The position numbers and the translations under genes are program-made. DNA of 64,000 nt from Chaetomium olivaceum (lineage: Eukaryota; Ascomycota; Sordariomycetes; Sordariales; Chaetomiaceae): positions 62,001 to 126,000 of the forward strand of contig JAYWVB010000054.1 in NCBI GenBank assembly GCA_039881045.1. The letters are read 5' to 3'. Shown piece by piece: positions 45,396-56,913 of this stretch (position 1 is the stretch's first letter; the number at the start of each line of letters is the position of its first letter). The notes beneath the pieces are model-generated. The model was not told the DNA's origin. It saw only the letters and a list, made by a program, of their open reading frames with translations, and ran no database searches.

Positions 45396-46988
45396 ATGAT
45401 CTGCAGACCGGCTCTGTCGAGGGGCAGCCAGCTGGCTCTCCGTCGCCAGGGAGCTGCGAAGCTTGCTCAGCGCGGATATGCGGCTGTTGCATCGCCTAAG
45501 GCATCATACGAGCCGACAACCATCGCCGGCGTCAAGGTCGCCTCCCGAGACGATAATGGCCCGACCACCCGCCTCGCCATCGTCGCCAAAGCCGGCACCC
45601 GCTACGAACCCCTCCCAGGCCTGACGGTCGGTTTGGAGGCTTTCGCTTTCAAGGCAGGTCTTTCTGGCTGTCCTGCTGTTATTCGGGCGTTGGTGGAGGA
45701 GGTCCCGTTAGCGGCGCATCGACGACCGATGAGCTAATTTGCTTCTCGTCTTCAGAACACCCAAAAACGCTCCGCTCTCCGCATCAACCGTGAGACCGAG
45801 CTCCTCGGCGGTCAATTGAACGCGTACCACACCCGGGAAGCCCTCGTGCTCCAGGCCAACTTCCTCCGCGAGGACCTCCCCTACTTCACCGAGCTCCTTG
45901 CCGAGGTGTTGTCGCAGACGCGGTACACCAGTGCGTTAAAAAGCTTTCCTTTGTGTGTGTCTGGGATTTGTGGAGGATAGGTTGTGCTCATCGTTGTGTG
46001 ATTAGCTCACGAGTACCACGAGGAGGTCGTCAACGTCATCCGCCAGAAGCAGGCCAAGCTGGATGCTGCCGCCATCGCCCTCGATGCCGCGCACTCGGTT
46101 GCATTCCACAACGGGCTCGGTGCCCCGCTCTACCCGACTCCCAGCACGCCCATCTCCTCCTACCTCGACGAGAACTCTGTCGCTGCCTTCGCCGATGCTA
46201 CCTTCACCAAAGGCACCATTGCCGTGGTGGCCGATGGCGCCAGTGAGACCGGTCTTTCAAAGTGGATCGAACCCTTCTTCAAGACGGTCCCCGCCCAGCC
46301 CTCGTCCGCCCTGCCCGCTGCTGCCTCCAAGTACTACGGTGGTGAACAGCGCATCCCCAAGACCAGCGGCAACTCGATGGTCCTTGCGTTCCCCGGTGCG
46401 GCCCTCGGCGCTAACCAGCCCGAGACGGCCGTCCTCGTCGGTCTGCTCGGCGGCGAGTCCACCATCAAGTGGTCACCCGGCTTCTCACTGCTGTCCAACG
46501 CCGCCACCGCCGCCCCTGGCGCGTCTGCCAACGCCACCAACTTCGCCTACTCTGATGCCGGCCTCCTGACCATCCAGATCAACGGCCCGGCCAGTGCGGT
46601 CCGCAAGGCGGCTGAGGAGTCGGTTAAGGCACTCCGGAGTATCGCTGAGGGCGGCGTGTCACAGGAGAACCTGGTCAAGGCCATCGCCAAGGCCAAGTTC
46701 AACCTGCTCTCAGGCAGCGAGGTCAGCGGTACTGGTATCGTGCATGCCGGTGCCAACCTGATCCACGGCGGCCAACCGCTGCAGGTCGCCGAGACGATCA
46801 AGGCTCTAGAGGGCGTGAACGCCGATAAGCTCAAGGCTGTAGGTGGCCCCTTACTAGCATTGGAACGAATGACAGCTAACAAAATTCAACAGGCGGCCAA
46901 GACACTATTGGAGGGCAAGGCGTCAGTGGCGTCCGTTGGTGACCTGCACGTATTGCCGTTTGCCGATGACCTTGGACTTAAGGTATAA
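45396..46988 (+). CDS. qcr2: Ubiquinol-cytochrome c reductase core protein 2 (complex III)
   Basis: Non-catalytic M16-peptidase-like core subunit of mitochondrial complex III. Exons are 45396-45653, 45756-45930, 46006-46838 and 46893-46988, giving 453 aa. The basic N-terminus (MICRPALSRGSQLALRRQGA) is a mitochondrial presequence. The body has KVASRDDNGPTTRLAIVAKA, ETELLGGQLNAYHTREALVL, FLREDLPYFTELLAEVLSQT and YHEEVVNVIRQKQAKLDAAA. The first intron uses a GC donor (AAG|GCAGGT...TTCAG); only this choice gives FAFK|NTQKRSALRINRE in frame, while the nearby GT gives nonsense. The third intron (GTAGGT, GCTAAC, CAACAG, 54 nt) is in frame without stops and would otherwise insert about 18 residues before AAKTLLEGKASVASVG. 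The zinc-binding motif of active M16 peptidases is not seen, as expected for this subunit. Confidence 0.93.
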
Positions 46989-47479
46989 ACGGGATTTGTA
47001 GAACGGGGAATGGGGAAACAGGGAAGGAAAGGGGAAAATGTACCAACAACCCTCCGCCGTCGTAGACTCGCGGCTCGCCCACCACATTGTGCATATAGTG
47101 ATTCTAGACCTAACTCACTTTCCTATGTCTGTGACCAAGCGAGGAGCTTACACTAGAGAGGGGAAAGGGGTTGGTATGTGTGAGGCATGGGTAGTGGTTG
47201 TGGAACTGTATCATGAAGCCATTTTGTCTGCTTATACCCAGCTCCCTGAACTGCACTTAACCTTAATAACAAGTCAAATACTTAGCACCCTCCCCCTTGT
47301 CTTGGAGGCGGGTTGTTAGCTGGATTTCGGGAGAGCACGGAAAGCTGACGTTGACCGTGCTTTCAGGTCACGTGACGCGGAGCTGCGCGGAGCTTCGGCT
47401 GGGCGAGCCTTTTCTTGCCAGGAACGGCTCCATATCCTAGCAGACACAGCAATCATCACCGTCCTGCCAAACCGCCAAA
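46989..47479. promoter_or_regulatory. Qcr2 3' region and Atp15 promoter
   Basis: About 490 bp between two respiratory-chain genes in the same orientation. A palindromic GTCACGTGAC at 47367-47376 is listed separately. No gene is seen. Confidence 0.55.
47367..47376. promoter_or_regulatory. Palindromic E-box GTCACGTGAC upstream of Atp15
   Basis: A perfect 10-bp palindrome containing CACGTG, 104 bp before the ATP synthase epsilon ATG. CACGTG cores are bound by bHLH factors of the Cbf1 type in fungi. The regulatory role is inference from sequence and position. Confidence 0.4.
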
Positions 47480-47933
47480 ATGACGTTCGCGTGGAAAGCT
47501 GCTGGCCTTACGTGAGTCAATTGATTCCCTCACCTCCTCTCGACAAGTTCTACAATATCGCGAGCAAGCGGCCGAACGATTGGAAACGCACGGGAGGGAG
47601 ACAAAAGCTAACGCAGCCCTTCTTCGAATTTCAAGGTACAACCGCTACCTCGCGGTCGCCGCCCGCGTCGTGCGCCGCAGCTTGAAGGATGATAAGAGAC
47701 TTTTGGCTGAGCGCCGGGGCCAGCAGGAACTGAGATTCGCGAAGTGGACGGTAAGTGGGATTCGACCCTGGCGGAAATGGGGACCGACGTTCGAGGATTG
47801 GAACACCCGGGGCTGACCGACGACCCTCTGTGATATCTGGATACAGAACGGCAAGCAAGGCGAGCTTAAGAACCTGGCCGAAGCCAATGCCCAGGCGTCT
47901 ATCGAGAGCGCTGCGACCGGTGGTACCGCCTAA
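47480..47933 (+). CDS. atp15: Mitochondrial ATP synthase subunit epsilon
   Basis: Small subunit of the F1 central stalk. Exons are 47480-47511, 47636-47750 and 47847-47933, giving 77 aa; too short and too split to show as one open frame. Introns have donors GTGAGT and GTAAGT and acceptors CAAG and ACAG. The protein starts MTFAWKAAGLTYNRYLAVAA and continues RVVRRSLKDDKRLLAERRGQ, LRFAKWTNGKQGELKNLAEA. This fits filamentous-fungal Atp15, where the W-K-A-A-G-L-T-Y-N-R-Y start is characteristic. No cleavable presequence is expected. It sits just downstream of QCR2, another oxidative-phosphorylation gene. Confidence 0.9.
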
Positions 47934-48441
47934 GCTGCGAAATGATGACAGGTTGAGGAGGCGGTAGAGGAGGATGGGCAAGAATGGGGTGTAAAACCTG
48001 GGCGGACAAGCACAACAGAACTTCGTTTCTGGCGTCTGCAAGCGTTGGGACTGTACCATACTGCGGGGTGACTCAAATAGAGGACTTTGACGACAAGAAC
48101 TGCTGCCGGACTGAAATTGCTTGGCGTATCGTACTGAGGGGCATCCCACCCTCGCCCTGCTTCACTTTTTAGAGCCGCCTTTGTCACAGAATATAACCTA
48201 AGATCCGCCAATGCCCAAGCTTTAAAACATGCGCCGCAGCAAGTTGCAATGCGGCCTGCCGCGTTGGTGAGAGACAGCGACGAGCTGGCTTATCCACTCG
48301 AGGTTCTGGCTCTTCCATGCCAGTGCTTGGTCACCAGAGCTAACTCAGGCACAACACACCGTCCGTTTGTTCCGCTGCCAGGCTGCACCAAACATCTCGC
48401 ACGGAAAACCATGAAATAAAATCACCTCATCCAACTAAACC
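47934..48441. promoter_or_regulatory. Atp15 3' region and Mak10 promoter
   Basis: About 510 bp between two plus-strand genes. Only short unsupported frames are present, and no RNA gene is seen. Confidence 0.5.
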
Positions 48442-51146
48442 ATGAATCCGCTTAACGACGCCGAAGCAACCTTGTCTAGGGGTATGTAAAGTGATTTTAT
48501 TCATACTCAACCCTGCGTGCTAAGACAGCCCACTAATGAAATAAATGTTTAGAGCTCATGGACTTCGGCATTAGCAACCCCAACCCCGGGCCGTACTTCG
48601 ACGACGCTTTCGAAGAACCTCCGCCGCCCATGATATCAAGCGAGGGTTTGGTGGTCCAGGATATTACTCAGAAATTCCTAGCTGCCGCTGCTAGTAAGTT
48701 CCGCTGGCAACGACAACCCGCCCTTGATCTTGACCTTTTGCTGACGACACCCACTACTTGCAACGAACAACAGCCTTGGAACCTGGCGAGCTCGTGAAAG
48801 ATGCCTTTTTCACGCTTTTTGAGTCCGTCGGGGCTCTTGAGGTTCGTCTTGCCGAACACCATTTCCCAGGAATCTATTAACTTGCTTTCAGGTCATGGAT
48901 CCCAAGATGGATAGCGGTTGTTTGGCTCCTGGCGAGTCCCTTGATGACGATTATGACGTGACACGGCCCCTTTTGCCAGCTGAGGTAGTCGGCATTATCG
49001 ACCAGCTGCTCTCGCTAGAGGTCAGTGGTTACCCCCTGCATGCGTACTCAAGAACAAGGACGGTTAACAAGGGGTAACAGATGGCATGGCATCTCGGCTA
49101 CCCCCTTTCCCAAACGCTCTTCACGAGCGTCTACGTTGAAAAGATGCTAAACCCGGCCCCTAAAACGCTCCAAGACGCCGACTTTATCAGAGATCGCGCC
49201 GATGAGCTGCCGCGGGATCCCATGCATGCCGCCCTCAGAGCCTACTGTCTCGGTTTGCTAAAATCATGCTACTATGTTAATGAGCGTATCAAGAACGAAC
49301 ACTCTTACGAGGTAAATTGCTCCCATCCGGCGTTTTGGATAACAATACTGACGACCCGCTGAAAAGGAGGAGGATTTCGTTACAAATCCATACAACCGGT
49401 CGCTACTGGAGACCATCGATCGATATGAGATCCGCGACGAAATCATGGAAGCTCGGAAGATTATCCACGACATCAGCCATACACTGACGGATGAGCTGGC
49501 ACATGCGCTGGGTTTCCGCCTTGAGCTAAGGTCGGCTTTCCTACGGGCGATTGAGCTATCCGAGCTACGCAGTGACCCGGAGTCGCTGAGCCTGCCTTGG
49601 TCACAGATGCAGGGGGTCTGGGAGGTCGTCAACAAGACTCGCCACCTCGGGAAGCCTGTCCCGGAGGCATTCAGCACAAAGATACAACGCAGGCTCGCCA
49701 GCACAATGCCGCCACGCCCCATTGTACAGCCGAGCGCAGAGGAGACGCACGAGCACTTCAAGAAGCTGATAGCCGACGGCATCGACGTGCTCAACATCCT
49801 TCACTACTCCGACTCTCAGAGTCTTCTGGTAGGTTTCGAATTCTCGTCCGGTGATATGAAGCCAGCCCTGACGCGGTAATAGAACTTCGTCTTGACCTTC
49901 CAAGCTCAAAAGCCCCAGCCGCTGGTGTACATCCGGGCCATCCTCCAGAACTTCCTCTTCAACGATATGGTGATTCTCGGCCGCCTCAGCATCCGCCAGG
50001 TACTCGACGACGACCTCTCCATTGTTGTTTTGCCAAGCAGCATCCTCCTCGATCGGGACAACGACTCCGTCGAAGCGCCCCATCACCCGCGCTACGCGAT
50101 AGCCCACCAGATGGAGCTCTTCCGTCAACGAGCAGCACAGTCCTACCTGGACATCTTCCGCACTTTCTGCCAAAACCGCTGCCGCGTCCGCCGAACCCTC
50201 TTCCACTCTCTCCAAGACTGGGAAATGGTCCAAGCCGACGCCGAGGAGATCGACCAGCTGCTCCAGCTGCAGACCGAAGAGAAGCCCATCACCTACCCAC
50301 CCCTCGGCGGGGTGCCCAGCCACTCCCTCCCGCTCTCCTCCTGGGCCTACCACTACAAGCTCCGCTTGATGGAGTGGACCGTCCAGCTCGGCTTCGAGCT
50401 CGAAATCTACCAACCCGACGAGCTGGCCGGCATGTACTGGTACCTCAGTCACCTCTCGCACACGCGCGTGCTCCACCTCGAACGCATCCGCTTCTTCACC
50501 GCCCAGCGCCTCGAGCCCCCGGGGGCCGCCAGCAGCAGCAAAACCCGCCCCGCCGCGCCCTCCCCGCAACTCGCACGCTCCAAATCCTACCTCTACCTCG
50601 CCACCCTCGAAGCCGCCGCCACCTCGGAGCTCGCTGACGCCCTCAGCCAGCTCTACACCGCGCTCCTCCGCCTCGGCCTCATCGTCCCGCCGCCGCGCCC
50701 CTACAGCACCGACGCGCTGCGCTACGAGGTGCGCATGAAGCCCTTCGCGCCCATCGGCCTGCCGGCGCTGCCCTCCTTCGAGGCCTTTGCGCACGCCGTC
50801 AGCCGGCTCGAGACGTCGACGCTGGGGCTGCTGGATGGGGCGGCGCGCGCGGCGGGGCGTGCTCGGTTTACGCTGGAGGGGATGGCCAAGATGGGCGCGG
50901 GGGAGGTGTTTGCGGTGGGGTTTTGAGCGGTGGCGGGCGGGGGTGAGGGAGTGGAATAAGGCGGCGATTGCGGTTGTGTTGGCGGTGGGGACGGTGAGGA
51001 GGGTAGTTGATGAGGTTGGCGAGGTTGAGGGGGCTGCAGCTGCGGCTGCGACTGCGAGGGTCAAGGAGCGGTTGAGTGTGCAGGTGCCGCGGCCGGAGGA
51101 GGGGTATCATGAGTGGTGGATCGTACCGAAGGTGGTGGAGAAATAA
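48442..51146 (+). CDS. mak10: NatC N-terminal acetyltransferase auxiliary subunit Mak10/Naa35
   Basis: Large auxiliary subunit of NatC, which acetylates N-termini beginning Met-hydrophobic, working at the ribosome with Naa30 and Naa38. Seven exons: 48442-48481, 48553-48693, 48774-48841, 48892-49020, 49081-49311, 49367-49828 and 49883-51146; about 777 aa. All junctions are in frame with good donors (GTATGT, GTAAGT, GTTCGT, GTCAGT, GTAAAT, GTAGGT). Diagnostic sequence is SVGALEVMDPKMDSGCLAPG, then MAWHLGYPLSQTLFTSVYVE, RAYCLGLLKSCYYVNERIKN, and YIRAILQNFLFNDMVILGRL. Near the end, GEVFAVGF is followed by ERWRAGVREWNKAAIAVVLA only if one T of TTTT at about 50921 is dropped; otherwise the frame stops at 50924-50926. 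The true stop is then 51144-51146. The GC content rises sharply in the last exon. Confidence 0.9.
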
Positions 51147-51545
51147 GGAGACAGCTTGGGAGGTATCATGAGGGGGTGCCCGGGTGACAAAAAAGGAAGA
51201 TTGGTTTCTAGATGTAAAAGAAAAAATGATATTGCCGCCCCGACCAATATATCCGCCAACCTCCCCACCGGTTAACTTTACATAGTTGTGTAATATACAA
51301 TATTGTGTTCATCATGGCCCCCGTCAAGACAGATTGGCTGATCCCCCATCAATCCACCCTCTCGTTCCCTTTCTCTCCCTAGATCTTCACGTCGGGGTTT
51401 GATCAGCGGTTGTGTATGGCTCCAATCTAACTATAGTCCGGTAATACAACTGCGTAACTGGTATCTTGCAGTCCGGACTGGTTTTCGGGCGTCCTTGACT
51501 GAGGGTACGTATTCCATCACCCTCGATCAGTTTGTGCCGGCCGGT
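51147..51545. other. Convergent 3' region Mak10 / Pmp47
   Basis: About 400 bp between two gene ends, with AT-rich stretches near 51215-51320 that suit 3' processing signals. No gene is seen. Confidence 0.5.
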
Positions 51546-52673
51546 TTAAGTAGCCAGGGCCTTCTTGGCCATAGAGCCCCGGAGCCGAACAGAGTGTTCG
51601 TAGAGCACGTCCTTGAAGGCGAAGAGGAAAGCGGCCGTCAGAACGCTCTGGGTGACCTTGGGGGCGATACCTAATAACACAGCAAGTCAGTGGATAGCCC
51701 AATAGAGTCCAAACGGCGCGGGGAGAAATCAACATACCCTTGTATAGCCCAGCATACCCCTCCTCCTTGATAACCCGGTTAATGGCCTCAAAAACACCCT
51801 CCTTCTTGTCGCCCGACGCGACGTGCATCTGGCTCTTGACGGTGATATACGGGTAGGTCACGCTGGTGGCGAACAGCTTGCCGACGGCGCCCAGGAAGAA
51901 GGCCACGGTGGGTGTCACGCGGCGCTTCTTCTCGACCGCGTTCTTCATCTGCTCGAACAGCGTGTACTGCAGGATCGGGTTAATGACCAGCACCAGGGCC
52001 GGTACCACGCCGGCGAACAGCGCACGCGGGCCCTCGGTGCGCAGCAGGCCAAGCAACGTGCCGATGGTGCTGGGCCGCTTCTCCCGCTTGGGCGGCGCGC
52101 CGCCGGGCAGGGTGTCCTTATCGCCCCCGGCCGCCTCGGCGTCGCTCGTGTGCTTGCGGGCAGTCATGCGCGTGTTGACGACCCAGATCGGGTTGGTGAG
52201 GATGACGGTGGCGGACCCCGCGATGGCGCCGGCGATCATGCTCTCGACGGTGGTCAGCTTCTTGGAGGCGCGCCCGGCCTTGGCGGCGGCCGTCTCGAAG
52301 AAGGCGCGTGTCCATTCGTACCAGTAGTAGTATACGAAGTTGGTCACGCTGATGCCGAAGAGGGCCGACGATAAACCCGAGTAGAGGCCCGCCACGCCCT
52401 CGCGCGCGATGATGTTCTGGACTGCGGCGAGGAAGGCCGTCTCGGCGCGCTTGGATTCGACTTGGGCACGGGTCGAGAGAGTTATCAGGGGGTAGCTGGA
52501 GCACGGCGTGTTAGCCAGGGGAAGGCAAAGAGTGTTGGATGACACAGAGGAATAGGGACAAGAACGAGAACAAGGACACACGTGAGGGCCATGGACAGGA
52601 CGCCGCCGCCAGCACCGGCGAGGGCGTGGGCGACATTGTCATTTTGCGGGAGCACGGGCTTGGAGTGGGACAT
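51546..52673 (-). CDS. pmp47: Peroxisomal membrane carrier Pmp47/Ant1-type (SLC25 family)
   Basis: Mitochondrial-carrier-family protein of the peroxisome membrane, related to PMP47/SLC25A17, which carries adenine nucleotides or CoA-type cofactors for peroxisomal fatty-acid activation. Exons are 52673-52582, 52495-51738 and 51670-51546, giving 324 aa. Introns use GTGTGT...CCAG and GTATGT...TTAG. It starts MSHSKPVLPQNDNVAHALAG, then GAGGGVLSMALTYPLITLST (first repeat), GLYSGLSSALFGISVTNFVY, VILTNPIWVVNTRMTAR (second repeat), VPALVLVINPILQYTLFEQM and SVTYPYITVKSQMHVASGD (third repeat), ending SMAKKALAT. A Gly/Pro/Lys-rich loop (about 52070-52130) lies between the repeats. The NPIWVVNTRM pattern is typical of this subfamily. 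The exact substrate cannot be read from sequence. Confidence 0.88.
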
Positions 52674-54154
52674 TCTGGGCGACTGATTATATGGGCGAAT
52701 TCGAACTGAAGTAGTTGAATGGGCCTTGTCGTGACGGCGGGCGCTGAACAATGACGGCGCTGGCGGGGTTCGATGCGCCGAGGTCAAATGGAGATGGAAT
52801 CCGGGGAAGGTTGAATGGCTTAGGGACTCCGTCGCGAGCAACAGTTGGAATGAACAATCATGTATATGTATAGAATGGACTCGGGTATCAAGCTATAGAT
52901 ATGCAATGCCTAGGATATGGATTCGATCCATTCCCTTCATTTGCGGCCCTCCTGGATATCTCGGTGCGGTTGCTCTTGAGATGATAGTGCCGCTGCCGAG
53001 GTCCGATGGTTGCGGGACCCCAGGAAATGGCAGGGGATTTGCCCCGGTAGGCCGGCGACGTCACTCGCTCACTGCCGCATGCCGGGCGGGTTGTTGCGGC
53101 AGTTGGAATCATGTGAAAGCGTTCAAACCCGACTTGTATTCGTGCAACCGGCCAAGATACAACAGCCCGCCAGGGATCTAGGAATATTTAAGTGCGGAAG
53201 CAATGCGCATTCGATTTTGATGGAAGTCGAGTGAGCATCAGACGAGTTTCGTCTTTCGTCGTTTCTTCCATCTCGCCGACTCGCCAACATGGACCTCAGC
53301 GGGGTGAAAGTACATACATACCTAACTAATGTACCTCTGTGAAGTTTGGCATACCTCAGATATATTTTGTTTCGAGATGCATTGGTGATTTTTGAACTCT
53401 TCTTGACCGGCCACGCCAGAGCCACCCAACGCATGTTTGTCGAGATATTTTACCAAAGGCGTGGCACTCTAGAATGCTTTTTTCGAGGTTTGACATTAAA
53501 AACCCCATGGGGCCGCCGGTTACCTCGAGTTGGGCTGTGGGCAAGGAGCTGGGGAAATTTGAAACGGTCCCGACTGGCTGAGCCCGCATGTGACCGTCGC
53601 GGGGCAATCAATTTAGTCACAGTGCAGAGCACAGTCTTCAACACAGTCTTCTCTGATGCTTGGCAAGTCTATTTTTGGCCAGCTTCCCCAACCCCCAGAC
53701 CACGCTGCAGACGCCTGGACGCGGCCGGGACGACGAGGAGCTGGAAAAGAAACATGGAGAGCATGGCTGGCCTCTCGCCCGCTCCCTCTCACCAATTCAG
53801 CCTGGTCCATAGTCGGACGCCATTGTCGAGACTATTGGTGAAGAAGCGAGATAAGCAACACTGATCTTCGGATTCCAGGCGTCTTGAGACATTCTCGAAT
53901 TGGCCGATTTTGTGCTTTTTGCCTTGGCCTGAACTCGTCAATTCATCTCATCCGATGTCCTAATTCGACAACTATCATTTTTCTTCCCTTGGGAATTCAA
54001 CATCACGATCTCTCTGTTCGAACGCTAGGTGTCGGGGAAGGCGGAAGGTTGAAAACAGAACGCGATTGACTGGCCGACAAGCAATGGGCATGCCGCTCGC
54101 TCCAACAACTCTCGATTCGTTCTCTCAGCACCGGTGCAGTTCGGATGATTGAGA
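52674..54154. promoter_or_regulatory. Divergent intergenic region Pmp47 / Abp2
   Basis: About 1.5 kb between two start codons. It holds an AT-richer middle part and no supported gene. The frame at 53346-53864 begins with TTG and lacks motifs, so I left it out. Confidence 0.5.
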
Positions 54155-56265
54155 ATGGCCACCATGCAGCACCCACCACAACCCGTCTTTACCGCCTCGG
54201 GCTCACCATCAGCACAACGAGCACTACCGGACAGGAGCGTGAATAGCGCCTCCATCGAAGATGCCTATACCGCCTTCGTTCTCTACTGCAACCCGGGCGT
54301 TCCCATCGATACCGACTCGGCCGCCTTGCGCGAGGCGTTCCGCACTCCACCCAAGAGCGGGGGCAAGAGCTTCAGCACTTACACCCTGTTCGAGCTGATC
54401 AAAAAACTCGAGACGAAAGAGCTCAAGACTTGGGCCGAGTTGGCCTTGAAGCTGGGCGTCGAGCCGCCCGACCAGGAGAAGGGCCAGAGCTCACAAAAAA
54501 TACAACAGTATGCTGTCCGCCTCAAGGTATGCAGCTATGTCATTTTATATGTGCCGGGTTAGGTTTTGCTAACGCCAAAGCAAGAGATGGATGCATTCCA
54601 TGCATATCGATGCCTTCTTTGAGTATCTCATTGGCCGACAGTCTCCGTATTGGACCGACATACCACCCGAACACGTCCCAGTCGCTGATTTGGAGCGGGA
54701 GGGCGTCGCCGCAGAGGACGACATGGCGCTACGGGCCCTCCTACCCCAAATCAAACCCCGAAGGGGTCGGCGGAAACCCGAGGATGATGAAACTGGCAAG
54801 TCGCCTTCCCAGCGTCCCTCCCCGCAAGCAGAGGAAGATGGAACCGGCGGACAGGGCAACGCGGCGGAGCCGTGGACGGCGCAACCTGATGGGAGGGGCA
54901 GCGTCTTCTTGTTTCCCCCCGTTCCCGACCCCTCGAGGCTGAACCCATCCGCGCCTACCTGGGGAAACGAAATTGTGCAGACACCGATGTCAGCGTATCC
55001 GATGCCACAGTCGGCCATCACACCTTCTACCAGAAACGCCTTCTGGGCAGACGAGCCAAGGTCGGCCCTGACTCCCTCGAAACCCAGATCCGCGAGCAGA
55101 CGGCATGGCGCCAAGGTGGTTTCGTCTGCTTGGCGGAGCGGTGGCATCGGCGCAACCGGTAAAACAAGAGGTAGGCCACCTATTAATCGAGGCGCCAACG
55201 TCGACGGTCCGTTTTCCGCATTTCCAGCATCGGACGGGCCTGCTTTTAGATTCCCATCCTCCACCACTGGCAAGGACAATCTGTCCAACACCTCTACGAA
55301 CGCCCCGACGAGCAACCCCATCACGAGAACGTCGACCGCCGTTTCAACCGACAATACGGCACCTCCTGGGCCACCCGCGCCACCCGCTTCCCAGGACCCC
55401 GCACCCCAATCTACGCAGACCGTAAACCACTTCTCCCCAGTCCAGGAGTCGGCGCCCACTCGTCCAGCCAAGCGGAGAATGCTATCGTTGCAGGTTCCTG
55501 AAAGAAAGGGGGGCGAAGTTCGGCTGGCCACGCCTCCACTTCCAGAGCCGACAACGGCGCCGATCGTCATGGTAAACGGGCAAGCGGCTGAGTCCCACGA
55601 CCAGCCCGTGCTTGGAGCATTCAATGACCAGATTGGTGCCATGCCTACAGAATTCCTGGGAGCCATTGCAAATGATTCTGTACCACTGGAAGCCCCTATC
55701 CCTGGGCAATCCGGTACTTTCTCACGGGACCCTACGGAGCGCACTAACATGGCCGAAATCGAGGCCCTATTCGTGACCACACTATTGGGCGGAGACTGGT
55801 ACGACGCCAATGGACAGCCAATCCCTGCTGGTTCCGTCGAAGAAGCGCTCGCTTACTCGCAAACGGTCATCGAAACCTTAAGGACGACGGCACTCACAAA
55901 CGAAGCCTTCCTTATCAACCTATCTGGTCTAGCGGGAGGCAAGTTCCTGATGCCCAAGGGCAGCCTGCGCGTCACTCGCCTCGAGGAACTCGCCGACCGG
56001 ACTAAGTACTCGATCACCTGGCAGCTGCAGTACGGTGGCATCGTGGGGGTGTGGACCATGGAGGAGACAGTTCTGCATGACAAGTGGAAGAAGGAACGAC
56101 GGAGCGGCATCGCTGTCGGGATCGGAGACTCCCACTGGAACTGACGAGTCACAGGCGGAACATTGGAAGAGGAAGTACGAGGAGCTGGCGACCACCTTGC
56201 AGCAACGCGACGAGGAGATGATGCGGCTTAAGGTGAGGGTTATCGAATCGGTTAGGAGGGACTGA
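54155..56265 (+). CDS. abp2: ARS-binding protein 2 (Abp2) family
   Basis: Fungal DNA-binding protein of the ARS-binding-2 family, first described as binding replication-origin DNA in fission yeast. Exons are 54155-54526 and 54585 to 56265; about 683 aa. The intron (GTATGC, GCTAAC, CAAG) joins QQYAVRLK to RWMHSMHIDAFFEYLIGRQS. The conserved N-terminal domain includes IEDAYTAFVLYCNPGVPIDT, LREAFRTPPKSGGKSFSTYT, LFELIKKLETKELKTWAELA, and SPYWTDIPPEHVP. The middle is disordered and Pro/Ser-rich. A second conserved part is AEIEALFVTTLLGGDWYDAN to YSITWQLQYGGIVGVWTMEE. Near 56105-56120 the frame changes by one base: the first frame stops at 56144, while the next reads GTDESQAEHWKRKYEELATT, a coiled coil ending VRVIESVRRD at 56265. 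This C-terminus belongs to the family, so a 1-nt error is likely. Confidence 0.85.
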
Positions 56266-56913
56266 CCAAGCGCGAGTTTGGCGAGGAGGCACTGTAACAG
56301 CGTAGTTATATACCCATGTAGAATTGATCAGCGAAAACATACATAGTATTCGTACGAGTTTTCCACCACTCCGCATTTTTCCGCTGCCCGACCAACATCT
56401 CTTGTTCCAAGTAGCCATCTCTCCTTCCTCATCCCTAACCCTGACTGAATTATTGGCTGGTGGTGGGGGTATTGATAAGTACGCGTCTCTTGGCTTCTTT
56501 TTCTCGATTGGGACGTGGGACCGCTTGCTCCTGGCAAACTCCCACACTCCCCAACTCCAATCTCTTCGACTTCTCTTCTCTTGGCCATCTTGGTCAGAAG
56601 CAAACGAGACGACCGGCAGCCCACGGACGGCAGTCAAGTCTCTGTTGATTCTAGCTAGAATGCTTTAATTACGGGTACCTATCTGGTAGCGACCCTCATC
56701 CCACTGCTTGATTCAGCCTTATCGCTCGTTCCATCCCGCCTTGTCCGTTCCTTCCTCAGCCTCGATTCGATGTCTTATCCCTCGGCACAGCTCTTGATCC
56801 CGCCTTTCTGATTCTGGTTCGACTACGATACCTGATTGTGCAAGACCCGGTCAATATCTATACCGTATCTCTCCTCCCCTTCAAGACCTCATTCGAGCTC
56901 GAACTCCTGCATC
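56266..56913. promoter_or_regulatory. Abp2 3' region and promoter of the membrane-protein gene
   Basis: About 650 bp. The last 250 bp before the ATG at 56914 are pyrimidine-rich, as is common in fungal 5' leaders. No gene is seen. Confidence 0.5.

Noticed and set aside
53346..53864. 172-codon plus-strand frame between Pmp47 and Abp2
   Set aside because: TTG start, no motif, sits in a divergent promoter region.
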